Positions 40,002 through 48,988 of a DNA stretch of 64,000 nucleotides are shown piece by piece (position 1 is the first letter of the stretch; each line of letters starts with the position of its first letter). This DNA comes from Deefgea rivuli DSM 18356 (GTDB taxonomy: Bacteria > Pseudomonadota > Gammaproteobacteria > Burkholderiales > Chitinibacteraceae). Made by a program: the position numbers and the translations under genes. The stretch lies in contig NZ_JHVM01000009.1 of NCBI RefSeq assembly GCF_000620145.1, positions 62,001-126,000 on the forward strand, in the 5' to 3' direction. Below the pieces are notes generated by a model. The model saw only the letters and a list, made by a program, of their open reading frames with translations. It was not told the DNA's origin and searched no databases.

Positions 40002-40430
40002 ATGAGTTTATTGATTGAATGCCCACATTGCCATGCGACAAATCGCCTTGAGGCCTCGCGTTTGGCCGAGTTGCCTAATTGTGGTGGCTGTCATCAGCCA
40101 ATTTTAGCTGGTGCACCGATTTCTGTGACCAGTGAAAACTTACCGGCGATTTTAAAGCATAGCAAATTGCCGGTCGTGATTGATTTTTGGGCGCCATGGT
40201 GTGGTCCGTGCCAAACCTTCGGGCCGACGTTTGCGGCAACCGCGCAAGCTATGGCGGGAAAAGTGCTGTTTGTGAAAGTAGATACTGAAGCGCAAGCCGC
40301 GCTTGGGCAGCAGTATAAGGTGCGGAGTATTCCAACTTTGGCGGTGTTTGAAGGTGGGGTAGAGCTGGAACGCGTGTCGGGCGCTTTATCGGCGGGGCAG
40401 TTCAAGGCTTGGTTGATGCAGTTTTTGTGA
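40002..40430 (+). CDS. trxC: Thioredoxin 2 (zinc-binding)
   Basis: 142 aa. The N-terminal zinc ribbon has C7/C10 (CPHC) and C27/C30 (CGGC), and the thioredoxin fold has active site WCGPC (C67, C70) and the cis-proline loop SIPTLAVF. A cytoplasmic disulfide reductase. Its place after the persulfide dioxygenase suggests it reduces persulfides or oxidised BigR; that link is inference. Confidence 0.94.
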   Translation: MSLLIECPHCHATNRLEASRLAELPNCGGCHQPILAGAPISVTSENLPAILKHSKLPVVIDFWAPWCGPCQTFGPTFAATAQAMAGKVLFVKVDTEAQAALGQQYKVRSIPTLAVFEGGVELERVSGALSAGQFKAWLMQFL

Positions 40431-40444
40431 TTGTATTAAGTATG

Positions 40445-40470
40445 AAAAACGCCTCGATTGAGGCGTTTTT
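40445..40470. terminator. Bidirectional terminator, trxC / PBP gene
   Basis: AAAAACGCCTC-GATT-GAGGCGTTTTT, a symmetric hairpin with A and T runs on either side between convergent genes. Confidence 0.9.
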
Positions 40471-40487
40471 GTTTGGGTGCTAGTAAA

Positions 40488-41576
40488 TTAACCTGCGCGC
40501 AATTTGGCCATTGGATTGCTCTCTATCCATTTGCGAACGCGCTGTACATCGCCAATCCGAGTGTATTTGCCATTCGAATCCATCAGAACCATCACAACTG
40601 GCGTATTGTTGATGGTCGCTTGCATTACGATGCAGCGACCTGCTTCATTGATAAAGCCTGTTTTTGACACACCAATATCCCAATCAGCATCTTTAACCAA
40701 TGGGTTGGTATTGCGGAATGTCAGCATATTGCCGCGCATATTCGACGAAAAGGTATATTCGCTCGACGTGCTAAATTGATGAATTTCTGGGTAGCGTTGT
40801 GCTGCTTTTACCATGAGCGCTAATTCGCGCGGGCTAGATACATTGTGCGGCGTGAGGCCGGTTGAATCATAAAAACGTGAGTTACGCATACCGAGTTGCA
40901 ATGCTTTTTCATTCATTTTGCGGATGAATGCTTCGCGCCCGCCGGGGTAGTGATGGCTCAGTGCTGATGCGGCACGATTTTCTGATGACATTAATGCAAG
41001 TAGCAGCATTTCACCGCGCGTTAAAGTCGTGCCGACACTAAGGCGAGAGCTGGTGTTTTTTAGAGAATCGACATCGGCATCACTAATGCTAATCAATTCA
41101 TTGAGTGGTAAATGTGCATCAAGCACTACCATTGCGGTCATTAATTTAGTGATCGACGCAATGGGGATAATGTTATCAGCATTTTTTTCAAATAAAACTT
41201 CACCCGATTGCTCATTTAAAATCAAAATACCAGCGGACTGTAGGCCTGGATTATTGGGATCAATTCTTGCAGCAATGGTGCGAGTGACTTGAACTTCTTT
41301 ACGTGCATCGGCAATTGCCGCATTAGAAATACTGGATTTTCGTGTGGTGTAAGTAATTTTTGTTTTGGGTGTTGTTTTTTTGCTTAAGGTAGTGGCGGTT
41401 TTTGATTTTGCAGCGGTATTTGTTTTATTTTGACTGGCTTTTTTCTTGCTCGCCGTTGCTTGCTTGCTGTTTGTCGATTTACTTTCCTTGCTATTTGCAG
41501 CAGCAAATAAAAGCGGCGCGTAGGCGATTACACTGGCACTGATGAGCATGCACAATGAATTGATCAGTTTTGACAT
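40488..41576 (-). CDS. Penicillin-binding protein, D-alanyl-D-alanine endopeptidase/carboxypeptidase (PbpG/DacA type)
   Basis: 362 aa serine peptidase of family S11, acting on peptidoglycan in the periplasm. A signal peptide (1-26) is followed by a Lys/Thr/Ser-rich low-complexity linker (about 29-80). The catalytic domain has SITK (141-144), SEN (198-200) and KTG (305-307). Without an obvious C-terminal amphipathic anchor or PBP5 C-domain it resembles PBP7 (PbpG) more than PBP5. The Lys-rich linker might bind wall or DNA polyanions. Confidence 0.9.
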   Translation of the reverse strand: MSKLINSLCMLISASVIAYAPLLFAAANSKESKSTNSKQATASKKKASQNKTNTAAKSKTATTLSKKTTPKTKITYTTRKSSISNAAIADARKEVQVTRTIAARIDPNNPGLQSAGILILNEQSGEVLFEKNADNIIPIASITKLMTAMVVLDAHLPLNELISISDADVDSLKNTSSRLSVGTTLTRGEMLLLALMSSENRAASALSHHYPGGREAFIRKMNEKALQLGMRNSRFYDSTGLTPHNVSSPRELALMVKAAQRYPEIHQFSTSSEYTFSSNMRGNMLTFRNTNPLVKDADWDIGVSKTGFINEAGRCIVMQATINNTPVVMVLMDSNGKYTRIGDVQRVRKWIESNPMAKLRAG

Positions 41577-41708
41577 TAATATTCCCCAGCGGGTTCGGGC
41601 TGTGTATTAGTAATCGGTAATTTATTTTACTGAATGAAATGAAAAATGTCATGTTAAATCAAGCATTAGTAACGTTTTTTCAATCCTTCGCTTTAGATTT
41701 TGTCAGGC

Positions 41709-41737
41709 TTGCAATCTATGTTAGATTAAGTTAATGT
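41709..41737 (+). promoter_or_regulatory. Candidate phaC promoter
   Basis: TTGCAA-N17-TAATGT in the 221-bp gap between the divergent PBP gene and phaC. A weak match; no other regulatory motif was recognised there. Confidence 0.35.
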
Positions 41738-41797
41738 TGCGTTGCAGCAAATTGATGCGCAAAATTCAAAAAAATACTAAATCGGAGCAGTCAAACT

Positions 41798-43516
41798 GTG
41801 CTAAATAATCCCGCCATGGAAAATTTTTTCCAGCAAATTACTGAAGCGCATCGCCAGTGGACGCAAAACTGGGTGAATGCACATCCTCAAGCTGAACCGA
41901 CACAACACACCAATGTGATGCACGATTTAGTTCAAAAAATGAGTCCTGCGCACAATCCGTGGATGGGTAGCCATTCACAGTTTTATCAGCAGCAACTTGA
42001 TTTATGGCTGGGTTTAATTGGTGCCAAGCCTGCAGTTAAAGTGGCTGAAACCGATAAAAGTGATCGTCGCTTTAATGCGCCAGAATGGGAAGCGCCTTTA
42101 TTTGATTACATTCGCCAGAATTATTTGGTGACGTCCAAATGGCTGATCCAAATGGTGGAATCGGCCAATACCGATGAAGCCAGCAAAGAAAAAGCGGCGT
42201 TTTTCACCAAACAATATCTTGATGCAATGAGCCCGACCAATTTTGCATTTACCAATCCTGAGGTGATGAAGCTCGCTTTGGAAACCAAAGGTGAAAGTTT
42301 GCAAGAAGGCATGAAAAAACTCATGGCCGACATGCAAAAGGGCAGCATCACGATGACCGATGAGAGCCAATTTGCAATTGGTACCAATCTCGCGATGACG
42401 CCGGGTGAAGTGATTTTTGAAAATGAACTCTTTCAATTAATCCAATACACGCCAGCTACCCCCCAAGTGTATAGCCGCCCACTGCTTGTGGTTCCGCCGT
42501 GTGTGAACAAATACTACATCATGGATTTGCAACCAGCCAATTCGATGATGGCTTATATCGTGAGCCAAGGTTACACGACGTTTTTGGTGTCGTGGAAATC
42601 CATCGAGGCGCATCAAGGCGCGTTGAAATGGGATGATTACGTTGAAAGTGGCGTGATCAAAGCGGCTGAAGTCGTGCGCGAAATTAGCAAGGCCGAAAAA
42701 ATCAATGTGCTGTCGTTCTGCATTGGTGGCGAATTGGTTACTACCGCGATGCCCGTAATGCAAGCGCGTGGCTTGGATTGGTTTGAGTCGATTACCCTTA
42801 TGACAGTGATGCTTGACCATACTGATCCGGGTGAAATCAAACATTTCATCGATTGGAATTTGATTCGCAAACGTGAATCGCAAGTTGAAGGCGTGATTGA
42901 CGGTAAAGAGTTGGCAAAAACGTTTTCAGCATTGCGCTCGAATGATTTGATTTGGAATTATGTGGTGAATAATTACCTCAAAGGTAAAAACCCACCGCCA
43001 TTTGATTTACTCTATTGGAATAGCGATTCAGCGAATCTATCATTGCCGATGCATACCTTCTTTTTACGTAATATGTATTTAGAAAATAACCTCACTAAAC
43101 CAAACTCATTCAGTCTTTGCGGAACGCCCATTGATTTAACGACGATTAAAGTGCCAACGTATATTTTTGCCGCACGTGAAGATCATATCGTGCCTTGGCA
43201 ATCGGCGTACTTGAGCACGAAAATCTTACAAGGCTCGATTCGCTTTGTACTCGGTGCTTCAGGCCATATTGCGGGTGCGATTAATCCTGTTTCGACCAAT
43301 AAGCGTAACTATTGGGTGAATGAAAATACGGCGCAAGAATCGACGGCTTGGTTTGATGGCGCAGAATCTCGTCCAGGCAGCTGGTGGCAAGATTGGTCTG
43401 CTTGGTTGGCACCGCAATCGGGTGAGCAAGTAGCGGCACCGAAAAAATTAGGTAGTACGAAATTCAAGATGATTGAAGCCGCACCGGGTCGTTACGTGAA
43501 GGCGCGTGTTGTATAA
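41798..43516 (+). CDS. phaC: Class I poly(3-hydroxyalkanoate) synthase
   Basis: Polymerises hydroxyacyl-CoA into PHA granules. 572 aa, the class I size. The N-terminal PhaC_N domain is followed by an alpha/beta hydrolase fold with nucleophile C308 in LSFCIGGELV. The usual lipase-box form is G-X-C-X-G-G; here the first Gly is Ser. The catalytic Asp is in REDHIVPW and the His in GASGHIAGAIN. GTG at 41798 has GGAG 10 bases upstream; an ATG six codons later lacks a site. A terminator separates it from phaA; no phaB, phaP or phaR is adjacent. Confidence 0.93.
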   Translation: MLNNPAMENFFQQITEAHRQWTQNWVNAHPQAEPTQHTNVMHDLVQKMSPAHNPWMGSHSQFYQQQLDLWLGLIGAKPAVKVAETDKSDRRFNAPEWEAPLFDYIRQNYLVTSKWLIQMVESANTDEASKEKAAFFTKQYLDAMSPTNFAFTNPEVMKLALETKGESLQEGMKKLMADMQKGSITMTDESQFAIGTNLAMTPGEVIFENELFQLIQYTPATPQVYSRPLLVVPPCVNKYYIMDLQPANSMMAYIVSQGYTTFLVSWKSIEAHQGALKWDDYVESGVIKAAEVVREISKAEKINVLSFCIGGELVTTAMPVMQARGLDWFESITLMTVMLDHTDPGEIKHFIDWNLIRKRESQVEGVIDGKELAKTFSALRSNDLIWNYVVNNYLKGKNPPPFDLLYWNSDSANLSLPMHTFFLRNMYLENNLTKPNSFSLCGTPIDLTTIKVPTYIFAAREDHIVPWQSAYLSTKILQGSIRFVLGASGHIAGAINPVSTNKRNYWVNENTAQESTAWFDGAESRPGSWWQDWSAWLAPQSGEQVAAPKKLGSTKFKMIEAAPGRYVKARVV

Positions 43517-43531
43517 AGTTATTTTTTAATG

Positions 43532-43561
43532 AAGCAAGGCGATTCGCCTTGCTTTTTTTTA
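43532..43561 (+). terminator. Terminator after phaC
   Basis: AGCAAGGC-GATTC-GCCTTGCT followed by T residues. Confidence 0.9.
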
Positions 43562-43614
43562 TGTTTATAGCTTACAAAGTTTCTTGTTTATTTGTTTAAT
43601 AACTGGGGTATTGT

Positions 43615-44793
43615 ATGACTGATGTTGTCATTGTTGCGGCATGCCGCACTGCATTAGGTAATTTTTCAGGTTCTTTGGCGAAGGTGTCTGCGCCTGAGCT
43701 GGGCGCGACGGTGATTCGTGCTTTGCTGGCTAAAACAGGCCTTGCCGCCGATCAAGTTTCTGAAGTCATTTTAGGCAATGTATTGACCGCGGGTTTGGGT
43801 CAAAACCCTGCGCGCCAAGCCGTGCGCCGTGCTGGTTTGCCAGATGCAGTGCCAGGCCTGACCATTAATCAAGTGTGTGGTTCGGGCTTGAAAGCTGTGG
43901 CACTCGGCATGCAAGCCATTTTGGCTGGCGATAGCGATATTGTGATCGCGGGTGGCCAAGAAAATATGAGCGCTACGCCGCATTTGCTCAATGGTAGCCG
44001 CGATGGTTTCCGCATGGGCAATGCCGCATTGATCGATAGCATGGTGTATGACGGTTTGACTGATGCTTACAATAATTACCATATGGGTGTAACGGCTGAA
44101 AATATTGCTAAAAAATACGCAATTAGCCGCGAAGAGCAAGACGCATTGGCATTGACTTCGCAACAACGTGCCGCTGCAGCTCAAGCTGCAGGTCGTTTTG
44201 CTGATGAAATCGTGCCGGTGAGCATTCCGCAGCGTAAGGGCGATCCTGTTATTTTTGATCAAGATGAATTTATCAAACCATCGACTACAGCTGATTCGTT
44301 GGCTAAATTGCGCGCCGCATTTGATAAAGAAGGCACTGTGACCGCGGGTAATGCATCGGGTATTAACGATGGTGCAGCGGCGGTGATGTTGATGAGCCGT
44401 GAACGTGCTGACGCGCTGGGTTTGAAGCCACTCGCAACGATTCGCGCTTCTGCAAGTACCGGTGTTGACCCAACGATTATGGGTATGGGCCCGGTATTGG
44501 CGAGCCAAACTGCGTTGAAACGTGCGGGTTGGGATTTGGATTCTGTGGATTTGATCGAAGGCAATGAAGCCTTTGCCGCGCAAGCTTTGGGTGTGGCGCG
44601 TGAAATGAAGTGGGATATGGCTAAAGTGAACGTCAATGGTGGCGCGATTGCTTTGGGTCATCCCGTTGGCGCTTCAGGCTGCCGTATTTTGGTGACTTTG
44701 CTGCACGAAATGGTTCGCCGCGATGCAAAACGTGGCTTGGCGACTTTGTGTATCGGTGGCGGTATGGGCGTAGCATTGTGCGTTGAGCGTTAA
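43615..44793 (+). CDS. phaA: Acetyl-CoA acetyltransferase (beta-ketothiolase)
   Basis: 392-aa thiolase condensing two acetyl-CoA to acetoacetyl-CoA, the first step to PHB. The acyl-accepting C88 is in [10 protein letters not shown], and the C-terminal active-site motifs are [17 protein letters not shown] and [11 protein letters not shown]. It follows phaC, but a terminator between them implies its own promoter. It could also serve fatty-acid catabolism (AtoB). Confidence 0.93.
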   Translation: MTDVVIVAACRTALGNFSGSLAKVSAPELGATVIRALLAKTGLAADQVSEVILGNVLTAGLGQNPARQAVRRAGLPDAVPGLTINQVCGSGLKAVALGMQAILAGDSDIVIAGGQENMSATPHLLNGSRDGFRMGNAALIDSMVYDGLTDAYNNYHMGVTAENIAKKYAISREEQDALALTSQQRAAAAQAAGRFADEIVPVSIPQRKGDPVIFDQDEFIKPSTTADSLAKLRAAFDKEGTVTAGNASGINDGAAAVMLMSRERADALGLKPLATIRASASTGVDPTIMGMGPVLASQTALKRAGWDLDSVDLIEGNEAFAAQALGVAREMKWDMAKVNVNGGAIALGHPVGASGCRILVTLLHEMVRRDAKRGLATLCIGGGMGVALCVER

Positions 44794-44925
44794 ACTTGCT
44801 GCGCGTCCCGTGATTGCGGCTCGGGTGGTACTCGAAATCCTCATGTACTTTATGTATATTCCGGTTTCTGTGTTCCAGCCTCGCCACTCTGACGGGCGCT
44901 CGCTACGTTTAATATCACGTAAAAT

Positions 44926-44952
44926 AAAAACCCGCTTTAAAGCGGGTTTTTT
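44926..44952. terminator. Terminator after phaA
   Basis: AAAAACCCGCTTTAAAGCGGGTTTTTT, a perfect palindromic stem CCCGCTTT/AAAGCGGG with flanking A and T runs. The 130 bases between phaA and this hairpin contain a tract resembling dispersed repeat type 2 (see findings). Confidence 0.9.
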
Positions 44953-44955
44953 CAT

Positions 44956-45003
44956 GGGTATATGGATGTAGACATTGTTGAATAATGGCTACATGGAAAT
45001 ACC
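44956..45003. repeat. GGGTAT/ATACC palindrome family, copy E
   Basis: 48 bp; GGGTATATGGATGTAGACATT pairs with AATGGCTACATGGAAATACC around TGTTGAAT. The TAG stop codon of mscL (45003-45005, complement) starts on its last base. Confidence 0.75.
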
Positions 45004-45431
45004 TACTTTTTTAATGAATCACGAATTTCACGTAATAGCACAATATCTTCAGGCGTTACTGCGGCGACTTCGGGCTCTGCCGCTGCTGCGGAGCGATTCA
45101 TTTTATTCATGGCTTTAACGACTAAAAAAATCGCAAAGGCGACGATGATAAAGCTGATTAAAGAATTAAAAAACATACCAAAATTCATAGTTACCGCGCC
45201 AGCGTCTTGGGCGATCTTGAGTGTGTTGTAAGGGCCTGCGGTTTTGCCATCGGCTAAAGTCACAAACATATTCGTAAAGTCGACTTTGCCAATCAAAAAG
45301 CCCAGCGGCGGCATAATGACGTCTTTGACCAGTGAATCGACAATTTTGCCAAAGGCCGCACCGATCACCACACCGACGGCCAAATCAACCACATTGCCAC
45401 GCATGGCAAATTCACGAAATTCTTTAAACAT
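45003..45431 (-). CDS. mscL: Large-conductance mechanosensitive channel
   Basis: 142 aa: N-terminal amphipathic helix [31 protein letters not shown] leading into TM1, a periplasmic loop, TM2 ([22 protein letters not shown]) and a C-terminal helix bundle ([15 protein letters not shown]). It releases solutes on hypoosmotic shock. Ribosome-binding site AAGGA upstream. A 14-bp palindrome TTAAATCGATTTAA (45445-45458) lies between it and rlmM. Confidence 0.97.
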   Translation of the reverse strand: MFKEFREFAMRGNVVDLAVGVVIGAAFGKIVDSLVKDVIMPPLGFLIGKVDFTNMFVTLADGKTAGPYNTLKIAQDAGAVTMNFGMFFNSLISFIIVAFAIFLVVKAMNKMNRSAAAAEPEVAAVTPEDIVLLREIRDSLKK

Positions 45432-45458
45432 AAATTGTCCTTATTTAAATCGATTTAA

Positions 45459-46514
45459 TTAGTCTTTAACTGTGGTGATATAACAAGTAATTTCTTCGCG
45501 ATCATGAAATAGTTGCTTAGCACTAATTTTATAGGAGATATCCGCTTTTCTAAGTCGTTTATCGATCAAATCAAAGCATTTTTCCACTTCCATGTGGCGC
45601 TTTTTCATTGGTAATTTCAGATTAAAAATCGCCCGACGTGCATTGCCTGAGGCCAACCATTTGGCGACTAATTCAGCAATTCGAATTGGCTGTTCGACCA
45701 TATCGCACACCAGCCAATCGACTGGATTTTTCGGGCGATATTTAAAGCCGTCATCACGCACGTGTTTGACTTGATGATGGCCATCCATACTGCCTTTCAT
45801 CGGACCATTATCAATCGCAAATACTTTTAGTCCGCGTGAAACCAATTGGTAAGTCCAACCGCCTGGCGCTGCGCCCAAATCAACGGCCGTCATGCCTTCG
45901 CGGAATTTTTTTTCTGGCTCATCCACCAGCACTAAAATCGCTTCGAGCATTTTGAGTGTAGAGCGGCTTGGCGCATCGCAAGGCATGCGTAGGCGTGGAA
46001 TGCCATTAAGCCAGTCGGTGGCGCGCACAGGCCGCGTGGCAATCATCACTTCGCCTTGGATAGGGAAAAATAAATGTAGACGCTGGCGCGATTGCTCAGG
46101 TTGTAGCCAATTATTTTGCACTAGCGCTTTGGCGACGTAATCGCCAAATTTACGAGTAAACCCAGATAGGGATTTACCTTCGTTCGAGTCTGGATGCTCA
46201 AGCCAAACGTCGCTATACAGGCCATTGATAACTTTAAGTGCATCCACAATCGGCGTCAGGCGATCTTTCGTTCCCAAAGTCACTCGACTATGAACTTGCA
46301 CGGTTTGCCGCGAGAAAATAAATTGTTTAGCGAGGAGTTCACGCAATTGCGCGCCATGGTTTTCATTGGGTGTGAATAGAACCCAGCCATCACCGCGTTC
46401 AAATTTGCCGGGGCCTTGAATATGGTCGGCAATTTCTTCGGCACATTCAGGCTCAAAACCGGGGCGGCAGTAGGCAAGTAGAGCGTAGGGTTTTCCAGCG
46501 AGAAGTGCGGTCAT
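45459..46514 (-). CDS. rlmM: 23S rRNA (cytidine2498-2'-O)-methyltransferase RlmM
   Basis: 351 aa. An N-terminal THUMP-like region (LLAYCRPGFEPECAEEIADHI) is followed by a Rossmann methyltransferase domain with SAM motif TAVDLGAAPGGWTYQLVSRG, VDWLVCDMVEQPIRIAEL and the KLPMKKRHMEVEKC catalytic lysine region. I chose the ATG at 46514 (MTALLAGKPYALLAY); the frame continues 10 codons further without similarity. Confidence 0.94.
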   Translation of the reverse strand: MTALLAGKPYALLAYCRPGFEPECAEEIADHIQGPGKFERGDGWVLFTPNENHGAQLRELLAKQFIFSRQTVQVHSRVTLGTKDRLTPIVDALKVINGLYSDVWLEHPDSNEGKSLSGFTRKFGDYVAKALVQNNWLQPEQSRQRLHLFFPIQGEVMIATRPVRATDWLNGIPRLRMPCDAPSRSTLKMLEAILVLVDEPEKKFREGMTAVDLGAAPGGWTYQLVSRGLKVFAIDNGPMKGSMDGHHQVKHVRDDGFKYRPKNPVDWLVCDMVEQPIRIAELVAKWLASGNARRAIFNLKLPMKKRHMEVEKCFDLIDKRLRKADISYKISAKQLFHDREEITCYITTVKD

Positions 46515-46596
46515 GGCGTGAAGCTCGATACTAAAAAGACGCAAGGATACCCAAGAAATGCAATTTCACCAATGCCGCCGAGGTTTTACCGCCGCT

Positions 46597-48171
46597 TTAA
46601 GTGCTGGTTTGATTGCGATGGGCCGGTGCAACAGAGGGGAAAGTCATAATAAATGATGTGCCTATGCCAAGTGTCGATTTCACATGGATATGCCCGCCTA
46701 AGGTTTGCGTGACGAGGTTAAACACAATGTTGAGTCCTAAACCACTGCCGCCATTGGCGCGTTTGGTAGTGTAAAACGGATCGAAGATTTTGCTAATTAC
46801 CGTGTCATCAATACCCTGACCATTGTCGGTCACGTGCAAAGTCACCGTGCCAAAATAGCGCTCAGCGGTGATGTTGACTTGTTTTTTTATCGTACTATTT
46901 TCAGAGGCTGCATCCGAGGCGTTAGTGAAGGCATGCATGGCTGCGTTATTGACTAAATTGGTAATGATTTGTGAAATGGCGCCTGGGTAGCCTTCTAGCT
47001 TGATTTGTTCTGGGCAAATAATATTAATCGCAATTTGGGAATGTTTGAGCGCGGGCCCGATGCTGGTGATGATTTCTTGTAAATATTGCCCCAATTCAAA
47101 ATCGCGCCGTGCCTCAGAAGTTTGATCAACGGCGACGCGTTTAAAGCTTTGGATTAGTTCAGCCGCTCGAACCGCATTGCTAATGATTAGCGCTGAGGAT
47201 TGTTCTGCGGTTTGGCTATAGCTGACTACTTCGGATTTTTTCATGTTGCCCGCTTCAATTTTGGAGCGGAACAATACTGAGTCATCGTGCAATACCGAGG
47301 CGCTGGTCAGAATAATCCCGACAGGCGTGTTAATTTCGTGAGCAATGCCGGCGACCAAGCCACCGAGCGATGCCATTTTTTCCGATTGAATTAAGCTGGT
47401 TTGCGCGTCTTTGAGTTGCCCAAGCGCTGTTTCTGCGGCGTCTTTGGCGCTACGCATTTGGCTTTCGGCTTGACTGCGGATAGTCAGGTCTTCTTTTAGG
47501 CGGGTGATAATCCGAGTAAAGCCATCGGTGAGATCAGAAAACTCTTTATAAGGGTTGCTGGGGAGTTCGGTTTCTTCAAGGTCTTTGTCTGATTGCGCCG
47601 CTTGGCTGAGCTTTTTACCCAATAAAGACAGTGGCGCAATCACCATGCGCTGTAGCGTGGTGGAAAGTGCTATCAGTAGCAGCGCGTCGAGTAGGATAAT
47701 TTCAATGAGCTTTTCGCTAATGATTTTGCGTAGCATGCCATTGATGCGCTCGCGTGAAATCGTGATCTGAACTTTACCGAGAGGGTGTTTATCTTGATTT
47801 TGCTGATAATTAATCGTCGTGATGTGGGTGTCGGGGCCTGAGAATTGAGTCGGCTTATGAATTGTGACTACAGTACCATTTTGCCGAATCCGGCCTGCCA
47901 GCATGCTTTCCATATTGGAGACTTCGAGCGCGTGAATGTCGGGTGAGCGCATTTCGGCATCGAGCACCAAGGCTAATTGCTGGTCGTCAAAATTCCACAT
48001 AATGCCAGGCAAAACACTCTGTAGGCGGGCGTCGAGTGATTTGCGAAATTCAACGAGCTCAGCCTCAAGCTGATGTTGCGTTCGGTAATACGAAATTGCA
48101 CCCGACACCGTTAAAACCGAGGTGACGATGGCAATGAAAATGAGGTTTAAATCGATGCGAATTTGGCGCAT
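46597..48171 (-). CDS. Sensor histidine kinase (orphan)
   Basis: 524 aa. TM1 (about 8-28), a periplasmic domain of ~125 residues (LPGIMWNFDDQQLALVLDAEM...), TM2 (about 156-172), a HAMP-like linker and a coiled coil lead to the dimerisation domain with H278 in LVAGIAHEINTPVG. The ATPase domain has NLVNNAAMHAF (N box), VTDNGQGIDD (G1) and GGSGLGLNIV (G2). The periplasmic part resembles sensors of the class with short LPGIMWNFD sequences, ligand unknown. No response regulator is adjacent. Confidence 0.9.
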   Translation of the reverse strand: MRQIRIDLNLIFIAIVTSVLTVSGAISYYRTQHQLEAELVEFRKSLDARLQSVLPGIMWNFDDQQLALVLDAEMRSPDIHALEVSNMESMLAGRIRQNGTVVTIHKPTQFSGPDTHITTINYQQNQDKHPLGKVQITISRERINGMLRKIISEKLIEIILLDALLLIALSTTLQRMVIAPLSLLGKKLSQAAQSDKDLEETELPSNPYKEFSDLTDGFTRIITRLKEDLTIRSQAESQMRSAKDAAETALGQLKDAQTSLIQSEKMASLGGLVAGIAHEINTPVGIILTSASVLHDDSVLFRSKIEAGNMKKSEVVSYSQTAEQSSALIISNAVRAAELIQSFKRVAVDQTSEARRDFELGQYLQEIITSIGPALKHSQIAINIICPEQIKLEGYPGAISQIITNLVNNAAMHAFTNASDAASENSTIKKQVNITAERYFGTVTLHVTDNGQGIDDTVISKIFDPFYTTKRANGGSGLGLNIVFNLVTQTLGGHIHVKSTLGIGTSFIMTFPSVAPAHRNQTST

Positions 48172-48232
48172 ACACTCGTGCTTTTATATGGCGTGCTTGC
48201 AAGTAATTTAGCAGAGGATTAGATCATGTGTG

Positions 48233-48301
48233 AAAGTTTTATGGCGAGCGTAAAGCCGAAGTCAGTAGAGGTGGTACGGCGAGGCGAAGCAAGGATGCAA
48301 A
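48233..48301. repeat. Dispersed repeat type 2, copy 2
   Basis: Begins AAAGTTTTATGGCGAGCG and ends AAGGATGCAA. On the complement it matches the element at 33841-33911 over about 70 bp. It lies in the gap between the kinase and the CbiM-like gene. Confidence 0.65.
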
Positions 48302-48323
48302 ATATTTTTTTAGATGTATTTTA

Positions 48324-48986
48324 TTATTTTCTTTGCAGATAAACGCGATCATTAAAGCTATTTACCCATTCTGGCCGCCAAACCACCAGTAGAGTGAGAT
48401 TAAGCCCCGTGATAAAAGCTTCTGGCCAGCCCATTAGAAAATAAAACGGTAGTGTTTCATCAAATAAAAAATCAGCCGGGTAAGCGCCGACCAGTGATAA
48501 TAGGGCGCAGATACTGAGGCCGACCAGCCACATACTAAGCGCACCTGCGGCAAAGCAATTCACAAAAATATAGACAAAGAAATTCGGGCTAAATTTTGTT
48601 TGGGCGAAACGTAATAGCCCGTGTGTGATGCTGATGGGGAGCAGGCCAATTAGCCATAATGACAGACCCCAAGTGGCCAAATCGCCGTGACCAAAACCAA
48701 GATCAATAGCCAGTAAGACCGCGATGCTGAGCAGCGCCCGCCGCGGCCCAGCAATCAGCGTGAGTGCGCTAACACCTAAGAGGTGAAACGCCAGCCCGTG
48801 ATGCACTTGCGCTTTGAGTTGCCAAGCCATTAGTACGATGACCGAGCAGCACAGCCAGCTATTGATTTGGGCTTGAGGGAGTTGCAGCCACTTCTCTAGA
48901 CGTATCGCCCAGCCACAAGCGATAAAACCCATGATGGCGCTGATGATGAGTAACCAGGCAGGGAAAAAAGTGGCGGGCAAATTCAT
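48324..48986 (-). CDS. CbiM-like energy-coupling factor transporter permease
   Basis: 220 aa, 6-7 predicted helices. VHHGLAFHLLGVSALTLIAGPRRALLS and FLMGWPEAFITGLNLTLLVVWRPEWV resemble CbiM/NikM S-components. The N-terminal Met-His metal motif of true CbiM proteins is not evident (it begins MNLPATFFPAW), so the substrate may not be cobalt or nickel. No CbiQ/CbiO genes are adjacent. The start at 48986 follows the hydrolase stop by 2 bases; a TTG four codons upstream would overlap it. Confidence 0.75.
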   Translation of the reverse strand: MNLPATFFPAWLLIISAIMGFIACGWAIRLEKWLQLPQAQINSWLCCSVIVLMAWQLKAQVHHGLAFHLLGVSALTLIAGPRRALLSIAVLLAIDLGFGHGDLATWGLSLWLIGLLPISITHGLLRFAQTKFSPNFFVYIFVNCFAAGALSMWLVGLSICALLSLVGAYPADFLFDETLPFYFLMGWPEAFITGLNLTLLVVWRPEWVNSFNDRVYLQRK

Positions 48987-48988
48987 TG

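Noticed and set aside
43771-44661. 296-codon open frame on the complement within phaA
   Set aside because: It is antisense to a fully conserved thiolase, with no ribosome-binding site or recognisable domain.
45445-45458. TTAAATCGATTTAA palindrome between mscL and rlmM as an operator
   Set aside because: AT-rich 14-bp palindrome upstream of mscL on the complement; no second site or matching regulator seen, so left as a note only.
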